Of a stretch of DNA of 64,000 nt, positions 1-63,226 are shown in pieces. The DNA comes from Pteria penguin. Taxonomy: Eukaryota; Mollusca; Bivalvia; Pterioida; Pteriidae. Under the pieces are notes generated by a model. It saw nothing but the letters and a program-made list of their open reading frames with translations, was not told where the DNA came from and searched no databases. The stretch covers positions 48,698,790-48,762,789 of the forward strand of contig CM068583.1 in NCBI GenBank assembly GCA_035048485.1. The letters run 5' to 3'. The position numbers and the translations under genes are program-made. Positions within the stretch are counted from its first letter, which is position 1. Each line of letters starts with the position of its first letter.

Positions 1-771
1 ATATTTGTTCCATAGATTTACTGAGAGTAAGGTTTTTGACCTTTGTTAGAGTAAAGACATTCGATCATCTCTTTATTATAGAATCTTGTTTTGAGCCAGT
101 TTCTGTAGAGTAGCCATGGCAACAACTTAGATCCTGTAGATCCGTCAGGTGTTCTTGCTGCATCCTCAATATACTTCCATAACGATACTTGTAGGAAGAG
201 GATAAACTGGAATCCGGTTGTCTTTCTGTCTGTAAACAAACATTTTTCGATATTTTTTCACACTTCCTTTGAGATATTTGATAGAAACTTGGTACCAATT
301 TATTACCAACAATTACAGAGTCAGAATTTGTCATGGTTGACCTACTTTTGCCTAAAAAAGGTTGATTTGTTTGAAATTACTTTTCACACAGTTATTAGAC
401 TGAAAATTGGTACACAATTTTATTACCAAGAGCTATTGACTTGAGTTTTGAATTTGTTTCAGTTGACCAAGATTTGCCAGTAAAGGTCTTATTGTCAGAA
501 ATTACTATCCTGGACTTTTGTCATGCATTCTTCGACTTAATGAACTAAATCTTGGTACACATCTTTATTATCAGCAACTAAAGACCTGGTTTGAATTCTG
601 TCACTGCTAACTCACTTTGTCCCAAATTAGCTTACTGTACTTTTTTCTCACATTCCTGGAGATATTGAAGTGATACTTCATAACATCTTATCACTATCAA
701 CTACAGATTAAGTTGAGTTTTGTTTTTGTTGTAGTTCACCTTTTATCAGAGTTATGGTTCTTTGAAATCAG
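1..771. repeat. Degenerate dispersed repeat, about 120-bp sub-periodicity
   Basis: Imperfect recurrences of 'TTGGTACACA ... TTTATTA' and of 'TTGACC' phrases about 120 bp apart suggest an old internal array of a dispersed repeat. No coding sequence is supported. Confidence 0.4.
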
Positions 772-772
772 T

Positions 773-1744
773 TTTTAGCTCACCTGAGCTGAATGTTCAA
801 GTGAGCTATTGTGATCAATCACCGTCCGTTATCCGTCGTCTGTCGTCCGTCGTTAGTTTTTCTACATTTTCGACTTCTTCTCCAGAACAGCTGTACAGAA
901 TTTCACCAAACTTCATAGGAAGTAAGTATTCAAGGTCCTCTACAAAGTTTTTGTTTTTCGTGCCCATCTGTAATCCAAGATGGCCGCCATTGGCTCTGAT
1001 TGGTTGACACATTTTCAACTTTTTCTTTAGAACCGCTACACAGAATTTCACTAAACAACATAGGAAGTAAGTACTCAAGGTCCTCTACCAAGTTTATGTT
1101 TTTCGTGCCAATCCGTTATCCAAGATGGCTGCCATTGGCTCTGATTTGTTGACTTATTTTCGACTTCTTCTCCAGAAGCGCTGCACAGAATTTCACCAAA
1201 TCTCATAGGAAGTAAGTACTCGAGGTCCTCTACCAAGTTTGTGTTTTTTGTGCCGATCCGTCATCCAAAATGGCCGCCATAGGCTCTTATTGGTTGACAC
1301 ATTTTCGACTTATTCTCCAGAAGCGTTGCACAGAAGTCCACCAAACCTCATAGGAAGTAAGTACTCAAGGTCCTCAAAAAAGTTTTTGTTTTTCGTGCCC
1401 ATCCGTTTTCCAAGATGGCCGCCATTGGCTCTGATTGGTTGACACATTTTCGACTTTTTCTCCAGAGGCGCACAGAATTTCACCAAATCTCATAGGAAGT
1501 AAGTACTCGAGGTCTTCTACCAAGTTTGTGTTTTTCGTGCCGATCCGTAATCCAAGATGGCTGCCATTGGCTCTGATTGGTTGACACATTTTGGACACTT
1601 CAAAATGACCACACAAAATATCACCAAACCTTATAGAAAGTCTTGTAGAAAAAAAAATTTTCTACTGAAAAGAGCTGTCATTTTATTGTAACTAAGCAAT
1701 TTTTTCTCACGTGAGCAATATAGGCCCATTTGGGCCTCTTGTTT
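773..1744 (+). mobile_element. AGCTCACCTGAG-type dispersed repeat with internal 146-bp array
   Basis: Begins TTTTAGCTCACCTGAGC and ends GGCCCATTTGGGCCTCTTG. The inside holds about five copies of a roughly 146-bp unit containing TTCACCAAA and CCAAGATGGC. Similar ends occur at 2252-3438 and, inverted, at 8638-10567. No protein is encoded. Family membership is by recognition only. Confidence 0.6.
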
Positions 1745-2251
1745 TACATGTTCCCAGACTGCAGTTCATTTACCAGTACTTTTCATTTTAAAGTCATGAT
1801 GTTCAGCACATAGGATACTGATGACCCATGAAGGATCCCAATTGTTTTTAAGGTCAAAAGATTACAAGCTTTCATCAAAAGCATTTCTTGTATATAATTC
1901 AAAGATTTTTAATCCTAGATTTAAGACATAAATAATGTGCAAAAAGATGTTATAGTTGTTGTCCATGATACAAAAGTGTGTCATGACGTAGACCCAAAGA
2001 AATATCTTTCTGGTCACTCTTAGCCTATGACAAATTGTTGTTTGACTTTGCTGCCACAGGGGGTATTTATCCCGTTGTTGTGTAACTTTGCTGCCACAGG
2101 GATATTTGTCCCATTGGACAGTTCTACTTTTTGCTCATCTTTTTGCATTATCTGAACCTTCACCATTGTATGTCACATTGATCTCAAATCTGAATTTTAC
2201 TGTTCATTTGTCAAGCATCCAAATTTGTTATTTATGAGTGAAATTGATTTG
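1745..2251. other. Gene-free spacer
   Basis: No ORF, RNA gene or clear repeat is supported, apart from a short imperfect duplication of 'GACTTTGCTGCCACAGGG' near 2045 and 2085. Confidence 0.5.
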
Positions 2252-3438
2252 TTTTTTAGCTCACCTGAGGCTCAAGTGAGCTATTGTGATCAATCGTAGT
2301 CCGTCGTCTGTCCGTCATTAACTTTTCACATTTTCGACTTCTTCAGAACCGCAGAACAGAATTTGATGAAACATGATATACTCATGGTCCCCTACAAGTG
2401 TTGTTGTTTTTCGTCTAAATCTGTCAACAGGTGGCGTCACCACAGGCAAAAGTAGGTCACAGAGGGTATCCTCATTTAACAAACTTCTTCTTCAGACCGG
2501 AGGCATACAGAGACCAACCGAATGCTTAGGAATGATCTAGAGGGATGTGTGAAGAAGTGATGTTATTTTTGGTTCCATTCTGAAATTAAATATTTGACAT
2601 GTTTTCTACATTTTTTTGGACTTGGTGATTTCAATGCAGAAAAGTGTCATATTTCCTAGTTAATTGATAATGATGTTTTTTTATGGACCATTTTGATCAT
2701 AAGTATGGTAAGGAATGTTATTTTGAAAGAATTTTGTCAATATCTCAATTTTTGGACTTTCTATGAATTTTTTAAGACTTCCAAATGAGAGTGTGTAGGA
2801 ACGATTCTTCACATGTTTAACTTCTGCTGCCATACCACATGAAAGATTTTAATGAAACATGGTATACATGAAGTACTATAGGTCCTTTATCAATTTTTGC
2901 ATTTCATCCAAATTGGTCAACAGATGGTGCTACCATGTCTTAAAAATGGGTCTCACAATGGTACATATACCACTTAGTAATTAAAATATAGAGAGTAGCA
3001 GTTCAAATCCCGCTGTGGTCAAAAAATTTTTTTCATTTCTTTACACATCTAAATAAGTTTTTAGATGTTTCTCAACACTCAGCATATGAAATAAGGCCAT
3101 TTTAAGTTGGATCTGGACAATATTTGAAACAATTGTTGTTCATGACCCAGACTTGAAATCAGTCAACAAAAGGCCCCACCTAAAGAAAATGACAAACTCT
3201 TTGCCCTGAATCACATCTTGCAGAGACAGAGCAAATGCTTAATATCAAAATCACCTGAATGAATGTGAAAAAAAACTGTTGTTGTTTTTTATTCTGGTCT
3301 GAAGTGAAATTTGACATATTTTCAACATTTGTGTTGACTTAGTCACAGTAATGCAAAAATAAATAATTCCTCCTTCCTGCATGACTGCTAATCTAAGTAC
3401 TCAGGTGAGCGATATAGGCCTACTTGGGCCTCTTGTTT
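2252..3438 (+). mobile_element. Second AGCTCACCTGAG-type dispersed repeat copy
   Basis: Starts TTTTTTAGCTCACCTGAGG, followed by AAGTGAGCTATTGTGATCAA, and ends GATATAGGCCTACTTGGGCC then TCTTG. It is more diverged inside than the copy at 773 and lacks its clear 146-bp array. Confidence 0.6.
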
Positions 3439-5571
3439 ATATATTCAAGTGTTTTGTTTGCTATGTATTGAGGCATTTTGGCATAAGCTACCAAGAAGTT
3501 TCAGCAAATGTTTCACAGACGAGAGAAATCTGAAGATATTTTTTATAATTTCTGTTTTTATATACAGTTTAAAGGAGAATATATCTGAATTGTATCAAAA
3601 AGCAATTTGAATTCTGATTGAAATAGATTTTTGAAAATTAGCTGTCATACTTTTTACATTCAGTCACTCTTTAAATGTACAATACAATGATTATATGTCT
3701 GTTTTAGTATATATATTTTCTGATTTATACTGGTGTTATTTATGACATCTATATGTTTCCCTACAATTCACATCTTTCATATATTTTTGTTATCATTCTT
3801 TTGTGACCAATGCATAGCATCAGTTCACCTAGGTTCATGTTAGGTTTTCTGATTTGTTTGTCATCCATTTGTCCATCTGTTAATTTTTTACATCTATACA
3901 TTTTGAACTTCTCAAACCCACCAGCCACAGTGACTTCATATTTGATGCACAGCATTCCTCATGTCTTTTGATATCCAGTTTGTTCTTGGGAAGGCTCTTT
4001 GTCAATACTTTACACCACTCCAGAAGCTGACAGTTATTGCACAGGCACATATAAGCAATTCTGTAAAAATCTTCTAAAGAATCATTAGCCACAATATAGG
4101 GTATATAGCATCCTTATGACATGTAATGTCAAGTTTGTTCAAGGGTAAGTCCATGTAGCAATATTTAAAGTTTTTACATAGATTTGAATAGTAATAGATT
4201 AATATCTTTAGCTTGGCTGGACAAAATGTCCTGAGAGCTATAGTCATTACCTAGCATATTGGTGTCCACATCCTTGTGGATGAAAAAACTTTAACCTGGG
4301 CTGTATCTTTTGAACAAATAGGGATAGGCTTTGATACTTCACAAAAAGGTTCCTCATGAGAAGAGCTTTCATTTAATGCCATGACTTTTGACCTTGAGAC
4401 CTTGACCTTGAATTTTGACCTACTTTTCAGAAACTTTAAGTTTGGTTATATCTTTTGAACCAATAGGGTTAGGGCTTTGATACTTTACACATTAGTCCCT
4501 CATATCAAGACCTTTCATTTCATACCATGACATTTGACCTTGTAATCTTGACATTGGAAATTGATATTTTCCAAATCTTTTACCTGGAATTTTTCTTTTG
4601 AAATATTAGAGACAGGGAATTCATATGTAGATTGTGACTAAAGCTTTCACTGGTTGACTTTTGGTCTTCACCTTGGATTTGACCTTGGATTAACGTAACA
4701 TTGAAAATGCATGCTTTCCCTCTGACATTGCCTTGTCAGTGAGCTATGTTGTCTTCTGACAACTTTTGTTTTCTTTTTTCAAGAAACACATATACAAATA
4801 CTTTATGTTGTATACAACATCTGTATGATATGTCGTATAAAGTTTGTTCAAAGGAGGGCCCAGCTAAGATGTTTAACCTCACCCTAGGGACTAACAATTC
4901 TCACATAGGCTTATATCGTTTAAAATGTTTTAAAAACAAAATGCCACAACAACTTAAGATTTGGTAAGCAGACATCCTTATGACTCAATATCAAGTTTGT
5001 TGAAAGGAAATCTAGCTGCACTATTTCAACCTTGCCCAGGTACTAACAGTTTTTATATAAGATTATAGAGGAACTTTTTTTTTCAAAATCTTTTCTTAAG
5101 AACCACAAGCCACAATGTTGGCATATTTGGTATGCAGAATCTGTATTAATTGATTCATTGAAAGATCGAAATATTTTGTCATTCCTCAGGGGCCCACAAT
5201 TTTGACTTGGTCCTTTATTGGAAAATCTTACTAAGAACCACAGGCCATAATGAGTTCATCTATAGTATACAGTATCCATATCAGATGTAGTAAAAAAATT
5301 ATTCAAAAGAAGGCCTTGCTGTAATGTTAAAATGGCCCCACCACAGAGCTGATATTTCAAATGTACGAAATGAAGTCAACACAGAAACCCACAGGGAATA
5401 GTTAATATTAACTTTTAAATATTATAAATTTAAAACCACTTGAGTCATGTTTTGAGTATCATAACTTTAAATCCATTTGTAATAGAAGCATGGGGTTAAA
5501 TGGAGCATGGAGACTGGTATTTTGACAGTCAAAGATCTCTAAAGATCTTGATATTTTGCATAAAAATAGTC
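3439..5571. other. Gene-free region with old repeat remnants
   Basis: Two related stretches near 4290-4430 and 4440-4560 (TATCTTTTGAAC, TTTGATACTT, TTTGACCTTG) look like a decayed tandem copy. Only short, unconvincing ORFs are present. Confidence 0.4.
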
Positions 5572-5868
5572 ATGTCCTGAAAACCATGAGTGATAGTGGC
5601 ATGTTCTGAAAACCATGAGTGATAGTGGTATGTCCTGAAAACTGTGAGTGATAGTGACATGTCCTGAAAACCATGAGCGATAGTGGCATGTCCTGAAAAC
5701 CATGAGTGATATTGGCATATCCTGAAAACTGTGAGTGATAGTGGCATGTCCTGAAAACCATGAGTGATAGTGGCATGTCCTGAAAACTATGAGTAATATT
5801 GGCATGTCCTGAAAACAATGAGTGATAGTGACATTTCCTGAAAACCATGAGTGATAGTGGCATGTCGT
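5572..5868. repeat. 29-bp minisatellite, about 10 copies
   Basis: The unit contains GATAGTGGCATGTCCTGAAA. It is open in several minus frames only because the unit lacks stops. Confidence 0.85.
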
Positions 5869-7744
5869 CCTATGTAGTGATGGGCTATGCATATTAATCA
5901 TAAGGGCATATGTCACCAATGACCTTTACCTTTTGCTTAAAAACATTATAACTTGAAAACTGGGAATAGTAGAGTCATGGGGTTTTCAGGATTGATGTTA
6001 AGACTACTGGGCCCAAACTTGATTTGGAGACTTTATAATCAGCAGATTATAAGCATAGCTTATATATTTTTAAAAAATGTTAATACACAATCTTTTTCTA
6101 AAGATGATGTACAACTTAAATTGCCTTAAACTTGGATACCATATATATTCATAACTTGCAACTTACTGGTAACATTAAACGAGAAGTTCTACAGTAATTA
6201 GTCTTGTCATAGATGGAAGTAGGTGAAGAGAAAGAAACATATACAGTTGGCTTTCTTTCACTTGAACACCTATAACTCCCAATTCCAATTCGTAGTGTAT
6301 TAAACTACACATGCCTACATGGAAATCAACGCCACTTGGGGCAGATAAGTGAATTTATAGAGTAAGGGAAAGATCCCACTCAAGTTATTCCTCTCTCATC
6401 TTGTCAGCTAAAATCAGCTAAAACTATAAGGAAAAAGTAATTTTGTTTCCAAGCACTCTTAAACTGTTAAGTGAATAAACCTCTGTTGTATTTAAGTAAA
6501 AGTAACATAATTTGCATTTATGTAAATTCGAGAATTACACTTACTTTAATTTGTCAGCAACCATTCTTGTAAAAAATACTAGTAATGCATTAAGTCAATT
6601 GTACTGATGTAGCTAAGAATATACCTTTGTAAATGTTATACATGTATATTGTTCTCGATATAAATCACATGGATTTTGATCTTTATTCATAATGAATTTG
6701 TAATCTGTAAAATGTCTGATGTGATGTAGTCAATGTGCATAATATATATAATACCTATACAAGTCCTAAGAGGAAATCACTGAAATCCACTTATACCAAA
6801 GATGTCCTTATTTATTGTAGATTCATTGTATCTGGTCAGAAGATATAAACATGCATTCCACCATACCATTGTACTTTGTTCAGCTACTAAGATGTTTGGT
6901 CAATGACAAGAATGTTTCTCCAAAGGGTTCAATGCATTTTTCTCAGTTTTCCATTGGTTTAAAGACTATTTACATTACACAGGATACATACATTCCATTA
7001 CATTATATTCTTCCAGTTAACAAATTAACACCCTTTAATGTCCAAAGAATTTATATTCCTGGTGGAAAATTATTTATAGTTCTAGCTTATTTTCCATAAG
7101 ACAGCAGGGAGAGGTTATGTACTGGTAAATGAAGAATCATTTACCATCTTTGGAAATTTGTTCATCTCATATATCTATATTGTTGTACATTGGTAGTGTT
7201 TTCATGGTCATTTTACTTATATACTCTGATCTCTTAGATCTATTTTTGTCGTACTGCATAATCATAAACTGTTTCAGTTACATGTATCTGCCTTTAAACA
7301 TCAGAAACACTTTGATAATAAAATTCATGTTATGGCATGTAATTACTTTTTTGTTCAAATTTTCTAATATGCTAGCTCTTAATCTGTTAACAAACCATAG
7401 CTGCTTTAAACTTGTACCGAGAGGAGCAAATTAAAACATTGAAACTAGTACTGAGCTTTTGTGTTTTTGTAAACCATTGAATTTATTTTACCTTTTATGA
7501 AGCAGGTTTTATTTACTACGGTTGCTTTGTCTGGCTTTCCAATTCCTGCAGTGAACAAACCATATGGTTTCAGATAACCCTTTGCCCTGCTTATAATATT
7601 TTTTCTTTACATGTCATTGCTTCATTCTCTGCTCTTTTGGAATTTGTTATACAATGATTTTCAAGACTGCTCTTCTAATTATTACATTGTTCCCCAGTGT
7701 TTTTAGGAGTTCTGTTTATCAAATTTTTAAATGTATGTTCATTC
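5869..7744. other. AT-rich region without supported genes
   Basis: Open frames of 82 and 101 codons on the plus strand (6851-7099, 7129-7434) are hydrophobic and AT-driven, with no recognised motif or splice context. Confidence 0.4.
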
Positions 7745-7906
7745 AGTTGGGTTGGTTAATGGGTGTTTTCAACAATTTTTCAGTTATATCACAACATGCA
7801 AGCAGGAGGTAACCAACCTCTTCAACATAACACCAAAACCAGGGAATCGAACCTGGATTGTCAGTGCCGCAAGCCAAGTACTAAACCACTACACCAGGTC
7901 TGCCCT
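7745..7906 (-). mobile_element. tRNA-derived SINE (type A), antisense
   Basis: This is the reverse complement of the family seen at 46967. It carries the antisense B-box region (GGGAATCGAACCTGG), the A-box side (AAACCACTACACC) and the tail GTTATATCACAACATG. It is diverged, with no clean target duplication recognised. Confidence 0.75.
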
Positions 7907-8320
7907 TTATTCGATTGGGAAGGTAGGCCCTTTAACCACACAAAGTCGGCACCATAATTGAAATGTAATGGAAAGATTTTTGCAACATCTTTGTTCTAGT
8001 ATGTTTTACTTTTCTGGGTTGGATTATCCTGTGCTATTAAGTCAGATATCTTTCTTCCAGTTACGACCAAAAAACAATTTTACATTAACTGCGAAACTGA
8101 CATTTTGGTTGGCAAATGGCAACATTTCACATTAAATTTTTCACCTTATAAAGCACCGATTGTCTCCAAAGTCCAGAGTAATTCTGTAAGGGTTTATACA
8201 GACAAGTCCATGTACTTATTATTCTTCAGTACCACAGGTTTTACCATTAAAAGCTTTAAGCTCAAGTGAGATAAAGAAGAGGCCCATGGGCCACATTGCT
8301 CACCTGAGTATCTCACTGCC
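7907..8320. other. Gene-free spacer with a dispersed-repeat end
   Basis: At 8276-8310 it contains AGAGGCCCATGGGCC and GCTCACCTGAG, the terminal motifs of the repeat family at 773, inverted. Nothing else was recognised. Confidence 0.4.
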
Positions 8321-8327
8321 CAAAAAG

Positions 8328-8570
8328 ATTGATTGATTGATTTTTGTTTAACGTCACACCACGAATATTTCACGTACATGTATATGGTGACGGCATCTGC
8401 CTGATGTGGGGCATTCAAATTTTGACTTTGCAACTGACCCACTCGAAGCAGTGAGGGATCTTTAACTATGACATAGGGCCTCAGTTTTTACTGTCTCATG
8501 TGAAAGACCACATTTCAGCATGACCAGAACGGGACTCGAACCCTGGCCTTCCGACTCCAGGGTCAAAGAA
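8328..8570 (-). mobile_element. SINE (type B), antisense, truncated head
   Basis: Tail TTGATTGATTGAT, then body GGTGACGGCATCTGCCTGAT and GAAGCAGTGAGGGATC, then a B-box-like CGGGACTCGAACCC. Flanked by the 7-bp repeat CAAAAAG (8321-8327, 8571-8577). Related copies at 50222, 56168 and 60441. Confidence 0.78.
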
Positions 8571-8637
8571 CAAAAAGTTGCCAGGTTTGTAGGTGGAGAC
8601 TTCATTTGTTTCTAAGATATTTGGCCAGTTTTAATTA

Positions 8638-10567
8638 AAAGAGGTCCAAGTAGGCCTATATCTCTAAGACAAGACATACAAACATTGCCCATTAAATATA
8701 ACCAACCAATCACTCCCCCCCCCCCCCAATCTACCTTTTTTGCAATCATAAAAAATTCATGAAAAAAAATTTTAATTTTGTCAAAAATCTTTCTCTGGCT
8801 AAAATAAGCATTTCAGAGCAAAAGTCAACCATAGGGAAAATATGTTGAAAACCATGCTATTCTGCATGAAAATGTAAGTTTTTATTCAATTTCAAGAAAA
8901 TGAAAACAATTGAAACATAAATCCTTCTTAATCAATCAGATGCCTTTAGTTTCATTATCCATACAGTGGTTCTGGAGATTTTCAAAGAGAAATGCCCACT
9001 GAGATCTATTTATAGCAAATGGTGACACCACTTGTCAATGGATTTGGAGGAAATGTACAAACTCGGCAGAGGACCCTTAATACATAATGTATACCAAGTT
9101 TCATCAAAATCTATCCAGTCATTTCATAATAAAAAAAATATCCCCCAGTCTACTATTTTTGCAATCTTAAAAACTTCATGAAAAATCCAAAATTTAAACG
9201 TTTATCAAAATTCTTTCGAGATACCATTCCTTTACTATATTCTGGATAAAATAAGTGTTTCAGTGCATCAAAAGTCAACCATAGGAAAAATATTTGAAGA
9301 AAACCATGCTTTTTTCCCTGATAATGTTAAAGTCCGAAGAAATGTTAAAAAAGCATCAAAAAGTATTTATCAGATTTTAATTGAATAAACAAACTTGAAA
9401 CATGCATCCTTCTAAATCATTCAAATGCAATTAGTTTTATTATCTACACAGTGGTTCTAGAGAAGATGATTTTCAAAGAGGGGTACCCTTTGAGACCTAT
9501 TTTTGGTCGGAATTGCGTAGCAATTCCAGACCCTAGTCATTACAATATGCTGTGGTGAACGCGTGGAATGCAGAAAATACCTCCTCGTGTATAAATAGTG
9601 CGTCGATATTTAGAAAAAGCGTGATTAGATTTACTTTTAGTACTTATAGTTCATATTGTACGAGTCAATACAAGATAAGTTTGATCAGATGAGAAAATAA
9701 ATGTGCCGTTATTCCATCGATTTAGATGAGTTGAATATATTCATGCGCTGGAGGACATGCAGTCTTTCCGAATACTCGACGGAAAGTCCCGAAAAAGTAC
9801 GATTGACATTATTGTGTAGCTGTGCCGTAATTTAAAAAGTACACTACTAGTCCGTACTAGTATCCGTTGTATTATAATTAATAAAACTTGAGAATATCGC
9901 TTCTTTATATAGCAGTGGAATTTAAAGTACTCTACAATTTTCTTGTCACAACGATAAACAAACGTCTTGGTAGTTGTTGATGTGTAATGCTACTAAAACT
10001 AGCCAGTTATTTATAGATCTACATGTGTAGACGTGGTTTTCCCCAAATGTACATGTACAGCGGGAGACTGTCCAGATTGCTAATTTCACACTACTGTCAA
10101 GATCAAAAGTGATAAGAGAGAATGAGATAACTATATAGTACGAGACGGAGACGTACGGGGGTGTACAGGGCGGAGCCGTTGTTTATATGAAAACGAGCAC
10201 CTGTGCGCAAACCGTGTTTTTGTCAATACTGATCCTAAACATTACACGCTTGGTGTGTGATCTCTTGGTGGGTCACGACTTTAGTACCTTTGATGTACTT
10301 GACCATGCAATTCCGACCTTGAAGACTTTCAAGTGCTTTCATTTAGCCATGGTGGCACCACATGTTAACGAATTTGGCCGAAATGACCAAACGTGGTAGA
10401 GAACATAAGCATTTCATGTATACCAAGTTTCATCAAAATCTTTCAAGCGGTTCTGAAGAAAAAGTTGAAAATGTTAAAAGTTTACAGACAGACACTCAGA
10501 AAGATGGACTACGAACAAAAAGTGATCAGAAAAGCTCACGTGAGCTTTCAGCCCAGATGAGCTAAAA
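8638..10567 (-). mobile_element. AGCTCACCTGAG-type dispersed repeat, inverted, with nested insertion
   Basis: The left end reads AGAGGTCCAAGTAGGCCTAT and the right end CCCAGATGAGCTAAAA. Internal paralogous segments share ATACCAAGTTTCATCAAAAT. It is interrupted by the element at 9505-10335. Confidence 0.55.
9505..10335 (+). mobile_element. 0.8-kb element with 12-bp inverted ends, nested copy
   Basis: GGTCGGAATTGC at 9505-9516 and GCAATTCCGACC at 10307-10318 are perfect inverted ends. About 800 bp inside match, in reverse orientation, the sequence at 63227-64000. The exact right limit is uncertain (10318 to about 10335). An ORF from 10187 (MKTSTCAQTVFLSILIL) is shared by both copies but leaves the element into flanking DNA, so it is unlikely to be a whole gene. 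Confidence 0.7.
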
Positions 10568-12161
10568 GGAGGTTTATTTGCAAGTTTCAGTAAGGTGTCT
10601 TCTACTCTTTCAGTAAGTCCAGCAAAATCATGCATTAAAGGATAGAAAATCATTAACAAACAGAAGAAACTCTCAAAGTTCTTGGAGTTTTGATGTCATA
10701 AAATGAGAATATCTATCATGATTGTAAAACATACACTTTAGAAATCAAAACATAATTAAAATAGATTATGTTTATTATAAAATGACAGATACAAAACCAT
10801 GCATCTAATCCGGATTATTTTTGTGCATAACATTCAATGATACATTACAAATGTAAATGTATATATAGTCAACAACTAAACACGGCAATGATATATAAAC
10901 ATTACAAATTCACGTATTTTGTATTCACTTTTTCTTTAAAGAAAGTTCTATCATGAGGCCTCTAATACAGCAGTTCTGTTAAGCACTAACATACTTATTC
11001 ACAGATTTCAATCTGATACATAAAGCAAAAGGTGAAAAATGATATTTACATATTTATCTATATCCATATAAGATCCATATGATGTCAAACATTTAAAAAG
11101 AGATCAGTACAGGAAATTCTACACAAGAAAATGATCAGAAGATATTTCTTTATAAAGCAAGCATGATTGAATAGACAAATAATGTGTATAAAAAAAAGAC
11201 TCCTAAAAGTATCATATCCCTCTCTGATAATAGTAATTCTAGAAGTAAAATTTGTTACAAAAACATTATTACACAATAATTTTATGTTGACAAACATTAT
11301 GCTGAATGCTATTTGTGAAAAACAACATCCAAGAACAATATGGTATTTTTTAAGTTTTTTAGAATGTCATAGCAAATACCGGGTAGTGTAGAATGCTACA
11401 AAATTAAAAACATTCACATCAAATCATATCCAATTGCAAAAACTGATCAGACATAAATAAAAATTCAATAATAAGTGCATTACTAATTGACATTTGAAAA
11501 GAATTTTTCTACAATCCTCATTTAAAAGATACTTTCGAATAATTTATGTATTGTTGGAATGAAAAAAAAAATCACTCATGATTTCAAAGTCTACCGTTAA
11601 ATGATAATGGGGAAATATATACATATATATAATCATTCTCTGTCATTTAAAATCCATATACAGAATATGACGTATATACATCTGCAAATAGATAATATTT
11701 ATGAAGTTTAAATACAGCCAAAAATTATGAGCAATAAAAATATGTATCATTTAAAGCTTTGCCTTAACAAAGAGAGTAGGATAAGAGTATGTAGTCACTA
11801 TGAAGTTGCTAATAATGTCAAAACATACAGGGAATTAAAATCTTATTCAACAAGAATTCACAACACAGAAAAATTTGAAAAAAATATTCATCTTATAACT
11901 TAAGGGGTAATGAATATAAAAATGTTAAAGGATTTAAACTTACCATATTAATATGGATAACTAAATCTCTAATTATTGTATATATAAAAAAAGTAGTCTT
12001 TGAGAAAATGCATTATAATTGTATCATGTTATCAACATTTAAGTTCATGCCATACATTAAGGGACTTCTTTGAAAAATGAAGTAAAAAAACAATACAAAG
12101 GTTGTCACGAAAATTCCTTTGGCAAAAAGTCGCATAAAATGTGATCATTATATAACAAGTA
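10568..12161 (-). other. Probable long 3' UTR and flank of terminal exon T3
   Basis: This AT-rich stretch has no supported coding sequence. The first canonical AATAAA on the minus strand that I found is at 10771-10776, about 1.39 kb after the T3 stop, so a long 3' UTR is possible. The UTR extent is inferred. Confidence 0.4.
10771..10776 (-). terminator. Candidate poly(A) signal AATAAA for isoform T3
   Basis: This is a canonical AATAAA hexamer on the minus strand downstream of the T3 stop. No nearer canonical hexamer was noticed. AT-rich DNA makes chance matches common. Confidence 0.3.
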
Positions 12162-62805
<50,644 letters not shown>

Positions 62806-63226
62806 CTGCAACACAGAAACAGGAGAAATAGGCAGTCAGCATAGTGCATTACATGAATTATCATTGTATGAGTGTCCAGCTATAATGAATTATCTCTGTT
62901 TATGTTTTCAATATAGATTGTTTGTCCATATTGATTTAAATTAGAGAATGAAAAAAGTCTGATCTGACACAGTATGACTGACATTGATCCACACTGAAAT
63001 AAAAGGAGGAATAAGTCCAATATAAAACAGTATGATTAGCATCCATCCAATTTAACCTGTGTAATTTGGTAAACATACATGAAACACTGCACTAAAGCAG
63101 ACCTTTCCGGTTCTCTACTTATTTACGTAAGACATAAAATTGGTGACAATATAATAATGACATATTGCATGATTTTGGGGCCAAACGTACCATAAATATA
63201 ACATGAGAGGACTTGAAAGTCCTCAA

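Noticed and set aside
762..1616. ORFs on both strands near the left end
   Set aside because: They fall in the internal 146-bp array of a dispersed repeat.
7129..7434. 101-codon hydrophobic ORF
   Set aside because: AT-rich, no motif, no splice context and no recognisable family.
10187..10399. Small secreted protein gene starting MKTSTCAQTVFL
   Set aside because: The first part is shared with the other repeat copy, but the frame leaves the element into unrelated DNA. It looks like repeat sequence.
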